This document shows positions 8,101 through 8,184 of a stretch of 8,184 nt of DNA, piece by piece. Position numbers and translations under genes: made by a program. The stretch's first letter is position 1. Each line of letters starts with the position of its first letter. The DNA is from an uncultured Oscillibacter sp. (GTDB lineage: Bacteria; Bacillota; Clostridia; Oscillospirales; Oscillospiraceae): NCBI GenBank assembly GCA_946530565.1, contig CAMNAE010000056.1, positions 1-8,184 of the forward strand, written 5' to 3'. The notes under the pieces were generated by a model. The model was not told the DNA's origin. It worked only from the letters and a program-made list of their open reading frames with translations, and did no database searches.

Positions 8101-8184
8101 AATTCGACGACGGCAGCCCGGCGCGGCCGCTGACCGGCGCGGTCTTTACGCTCACCAAGGCGCGCGCGGGCGAGGAGACGGCGG
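2166..8184 (+). CDS. Giant multidomain surface protein: Cys/His repeats, CHAP, VWA and Cna B-type domains (3'-truncated by the window edge)
   Basis: Open for 2006 codons with no stop before the edge. Order: basic N-terminus (1-32), hydrophobic segment (33-47) and a possible AEA cleavage site before F61; ten C-x4-H-x-H-x3-C repeats (62-246); CHAP-like amidase/peptidase (about 262-425) with C317 in DWCAAFLSW, H377 in PEHVGL and E399/N401 in IEGNS; a beta-rich module (459-605); a second module (612-740); a beta-trefoil-like, Asn-rich segment (about 800-890); a VWA domain (about 1104-1332) with complete MIDAS (D1110, S1112 and S1114 in DTSSS; T1206; D1234 in MTDGAPS); a beta-rich linker; a Cna B-like module with K1584, E1705/E1706 and N1762; another with K1772, E1919 (TITETAAAGY) and N1968; then the start of a SpaA-like module (ITVKKFDDG, K1978/K1979). 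Domain names come from motif reading. VWA plus Cna B recalls pilus-tip adhesins; CHAP domains usually cleave peptidoglycan, so this one may remodel the wall. A sortase signal is expected beyond the edge but not seen. Confidence 0.95.
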   Translation, partial: MAKRYTIDKNASMQNMGQSMLRRLLQDRRARRVTALLGCVVLAVTVWRLTRPAVTWEAEAFCGCVEHVHKEDCFETVLACGLEEHEHSEACYGEGYVCGLEEHEHTDACRETVETLSCTLEEHEHGDGCYTETRELTCEEEEHSHGPDCYDEEGNLVCELEEHAHEDACYEISRELTCEQEAHTHDADCYTTEEKLTCGYEEHSHGEDCVGAVLRCGLEAHTHTEGCYEQSAVCGFEAHIHSLACYSNPEADTDGSYWQGRVPEAQGAWRTDLLRTASSQIGYAESKKNYEVQPDGRTMKGYTIYGDFCGVPYGDWCAAFLSWCIDYSGVDMPTEVSCSRWVSRLSRAGLYTEGPDVLPDPGDLVFFDFDGDGAPEHVGLAREAAFDEDFRLKELKTIEGNSADSVREVSYRGEELAAVCGAARIPEKDAATGLAVERDAWAGGADTPEAPEERLPERELLVQNPTMTFTGGAGGIEVFVEAESGAFKSEVTMMVRKIRAERVLDAVTDAVSDETDAEIALIEAVDISFYDDNDDEVEPLKPLRVTMRSGHIGYGAEPFVVHVDRRGEAEVMDTIPTAYLMDEDTGGEVIFETDAFSVYALVYTVDFHTGNYDFSLPGGGAIGLRALLEQLGLAEDAGFETVDAFLSEVEAVTFSNPALVWVGRAEADTTVGELKTAQALEVQYTALLTEEEIAAIDALPVPAGTWVLISLAPFGSEETLTITLANGQNYTIAVTDAAYQATLIDVLDGATGALVNHDNSNAVQGAAHSTAGRLQAAGVTYTLSGVSGTVTANDLSTAITEWSFTRVGESGSSYYIHCPGGYMNISSGSVTLSDTPQALTVQTNANRPNQIRITDGSNNALNNHSNVTANGYSAYNGSNATNNLNPGEWFHVLGLTYATLHFVDENGHPIDSVTFNGETITGGTYTIDSGNLHTLFGDGDILKLKDFTADGLTLSNTHRGTWQDLFPEITEKPDYGADTQQPHTIIGNELRLDGSTLQYRAFYTNHDKAGSTWMNAGYRPQISDFNASGHPGTPQQDGILDYYLVYSPTPEASGITPGSGGLSTEDLDEIGKEKKLTPNDDGTYTMDLSVTTQSLPKEHSNGVNVIVVFDTSSSMRRSVNDANTQYGETDFKNHSDSRFMQARSALAGFLSTLCSANTATRPNAVELALVDFNYGATTHTFGSSYWTSSDSAFMAEVDALSCPSGTNWAEGLASAQAIYLASDKDPTYVLLMTDGAPSQYWKPSALGGSAFFVDGGGCHLGAMDEARAVINGGMELYGIFSFGDETDRQNGYLTDLVQYAYDDDTLTDHSYYASDTNSLVEALSSILSVVTERVAHTGVNYHDGIALDTTSAALKVNVGAPLGSITYSKTEGSTPAYTVTVDSSGNATFTIGGETYPGTTGPVEYTRLSGSGGAITATTDTATVYQCTVPSGAYAGTYIMPIATLETDSETQVGDLNWDLSPLGLLEDEVTYKMSFVVWPEQKAYDYVADLNNGKKQWNYGTEEAVRDESGTLLYYKKGVAAFPNIVRGTDDVFSVLTNTVQEVTYYKADENSLKPTEYSGIHHTEPPAPDPMPLTFTRSRIEKQWNVERDPATLAHLLFGGEDKISLTYSIHQDGTLYTSVTLGWDETLQKYVWEDESEETVYYNDSEYTIGTLWTDRFALAAGLMLSEARMDALGLDKSLYPSGSYNGTTWYVLESGHDYTIEESGIDLGYEFDFVSPVYHPMVADGKLQSATFTRDGMSITITEMTEDAEGLSGIRVENTLRGYINLEKRVLDKNGVPDPADETKFEYLIDLVTTRLPEPFTIAGDHVPWYGINGLFYHDEDFNYYQAQPNGVGHVTLTDEQGNVFDALCAGTFAESVGPEEISWTVGGVPKTIQLYGNQMVHDSDSHVHATLKIDQHEMLSISNVPFGTVYTITETAAAGYDFVDALVEIRNGSAVEKSTLITGSPVVTGTIAADRDNHVTYTNKVHSADITVKKFDDGSPARPLTGAVFTLTKARAGEETA
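2349..2903 (+). repeat. Ten tandem C-x4-H-x-H-x3-C repeats within the giant surface protein
   Basis: Ten units begin at Cys 62, 80, 98, 118, 138, 158, 178, 198, 216 and 234, each closed by a second Cys 11 residues later; a typical unit is CGLEEHEHSEACY. Both Cys and both His are kept in all ten units, while linkers and codons vary, so the pattern looks selected for at protein level. Five consecutive units start exactly 60 bases apart (2517, 2577, 2637, 2697, 2757). The Cys2His2 arrangement with flanking Glu suggests divalent-metal binding (zinc, copper or similar) or, outside the cell, disulfide-linked small knots. Repeats of this kind occur, to my knowledge, in other Clostridia surface proteins without a settled function. 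Confidence 0.92.
2949..3440 (+). other. CHAP hydrolase-like domain (within the giant gene)
   Basis: Residues about 262-425 carry the CHAP signature: GDWCAAFLSWCIDYSG with nucleophile C317, then DPGDLVFFDFDGDG, then PEHVGLA with H377, then TIEGNSADSVREVSY with E399 and N401. All expected catalytic positions are present, so activity is plausible. Known CHAP domains are amidases or endopeptidases acting on peptidoglycan, or glutathionylspermidine amidases. The domain also holds additional cysteines (C309, C324, C338), unusual for a secreted hydrolase and possibly disulfide-paired. Confidence 0.8.
5475..6161 (+). other. von Willebrand factor A domain with complete MIDAS (within the giant gene)
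   Basis: Residues about 1104-1332 begin with the hydrophobic strand VNVIVVFDTSSSM, giving D1110-x-S1112-x-S1114; T1206 lies in PSGTNWAEG and D1234 in VLLMTDGAPS. This is the full set of metal-ion-dependent adhesion site ligands, so Mg/Mn-dependent binding of a ligand is likely. The domain ends near ILSVVTE and is followed by a beta-rich region (DLSPLGLLEDEVTY, then VVWPEQKAYDYVADLNNG) of the type that often follows VWA in Clostridia surface proteins. Confidence 0.88.

Overview
The window holds two very large, same-strand genes for secreted cell-surface proteins, separated by an intergenic stretch of about 480 bases that carries terminators, a promoter region and a long, possibly structured leader. 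Coding DNA is GC-rich with strong G/C preference at third codon positions, whereas the middle of the intergenic stretch is AT-rich. An LPXTG sortase signal, Cna B-type isopeptide domains and a Cys/His-rich repeat family point to a Gram-positive host. A high-GC, gut-type Clostridia lineage (Oscillospiraceae-like) is my best guess, but nothing here fixes the taxon.

Layout: (1) 1-1683 is the 3' part of a surface protein whose start lies off the left edge. It has a beta-rich N-terminal portion, three Cna B-like modules and a C-terminal LPSTG-membrane-basic-tail sorting signal. (2) 1684-2165 is intergenic. It contains a 12-bp hairpin, a strong rho-independent terminator that would work in both directions, an AT-rich promoter region, and a leader of about 165 nt in which the Shine-Dalgarno can be paired in alternative ways. 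(3) From 2166 to beyond the right edge runs a second gene, open for 2006 codons with no stop. Its product is a mosaic: membrane/signal segment, ten C-x4-H-x-H-x3-C repeats, a CHAP hydrolase-like domain with intact catalytic residues, two beta-rich modules, a beta-trefoil-like segment, a von Willebrand factor A domain with a complete MIDAS, and then Cna B/SpaA-like modules that continue off the edge.

Inferred joint role: the first protein is a sortase-anchored stalk or pilin-like protein. The second resembles a giant adhesin or pilus-tip protein that also carries a possible peptidoglycan-processing domain and a metal-binding or disulfide-rich array near its N-terminus. The terminators and separate promoter suggest the two are transcribed independently, though they could act together at the surface. 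No sortase gene, RNA gene, mobile element or CRISPR array is visible. Long minus-strand open frames are GC-driven shadows of these two genes.
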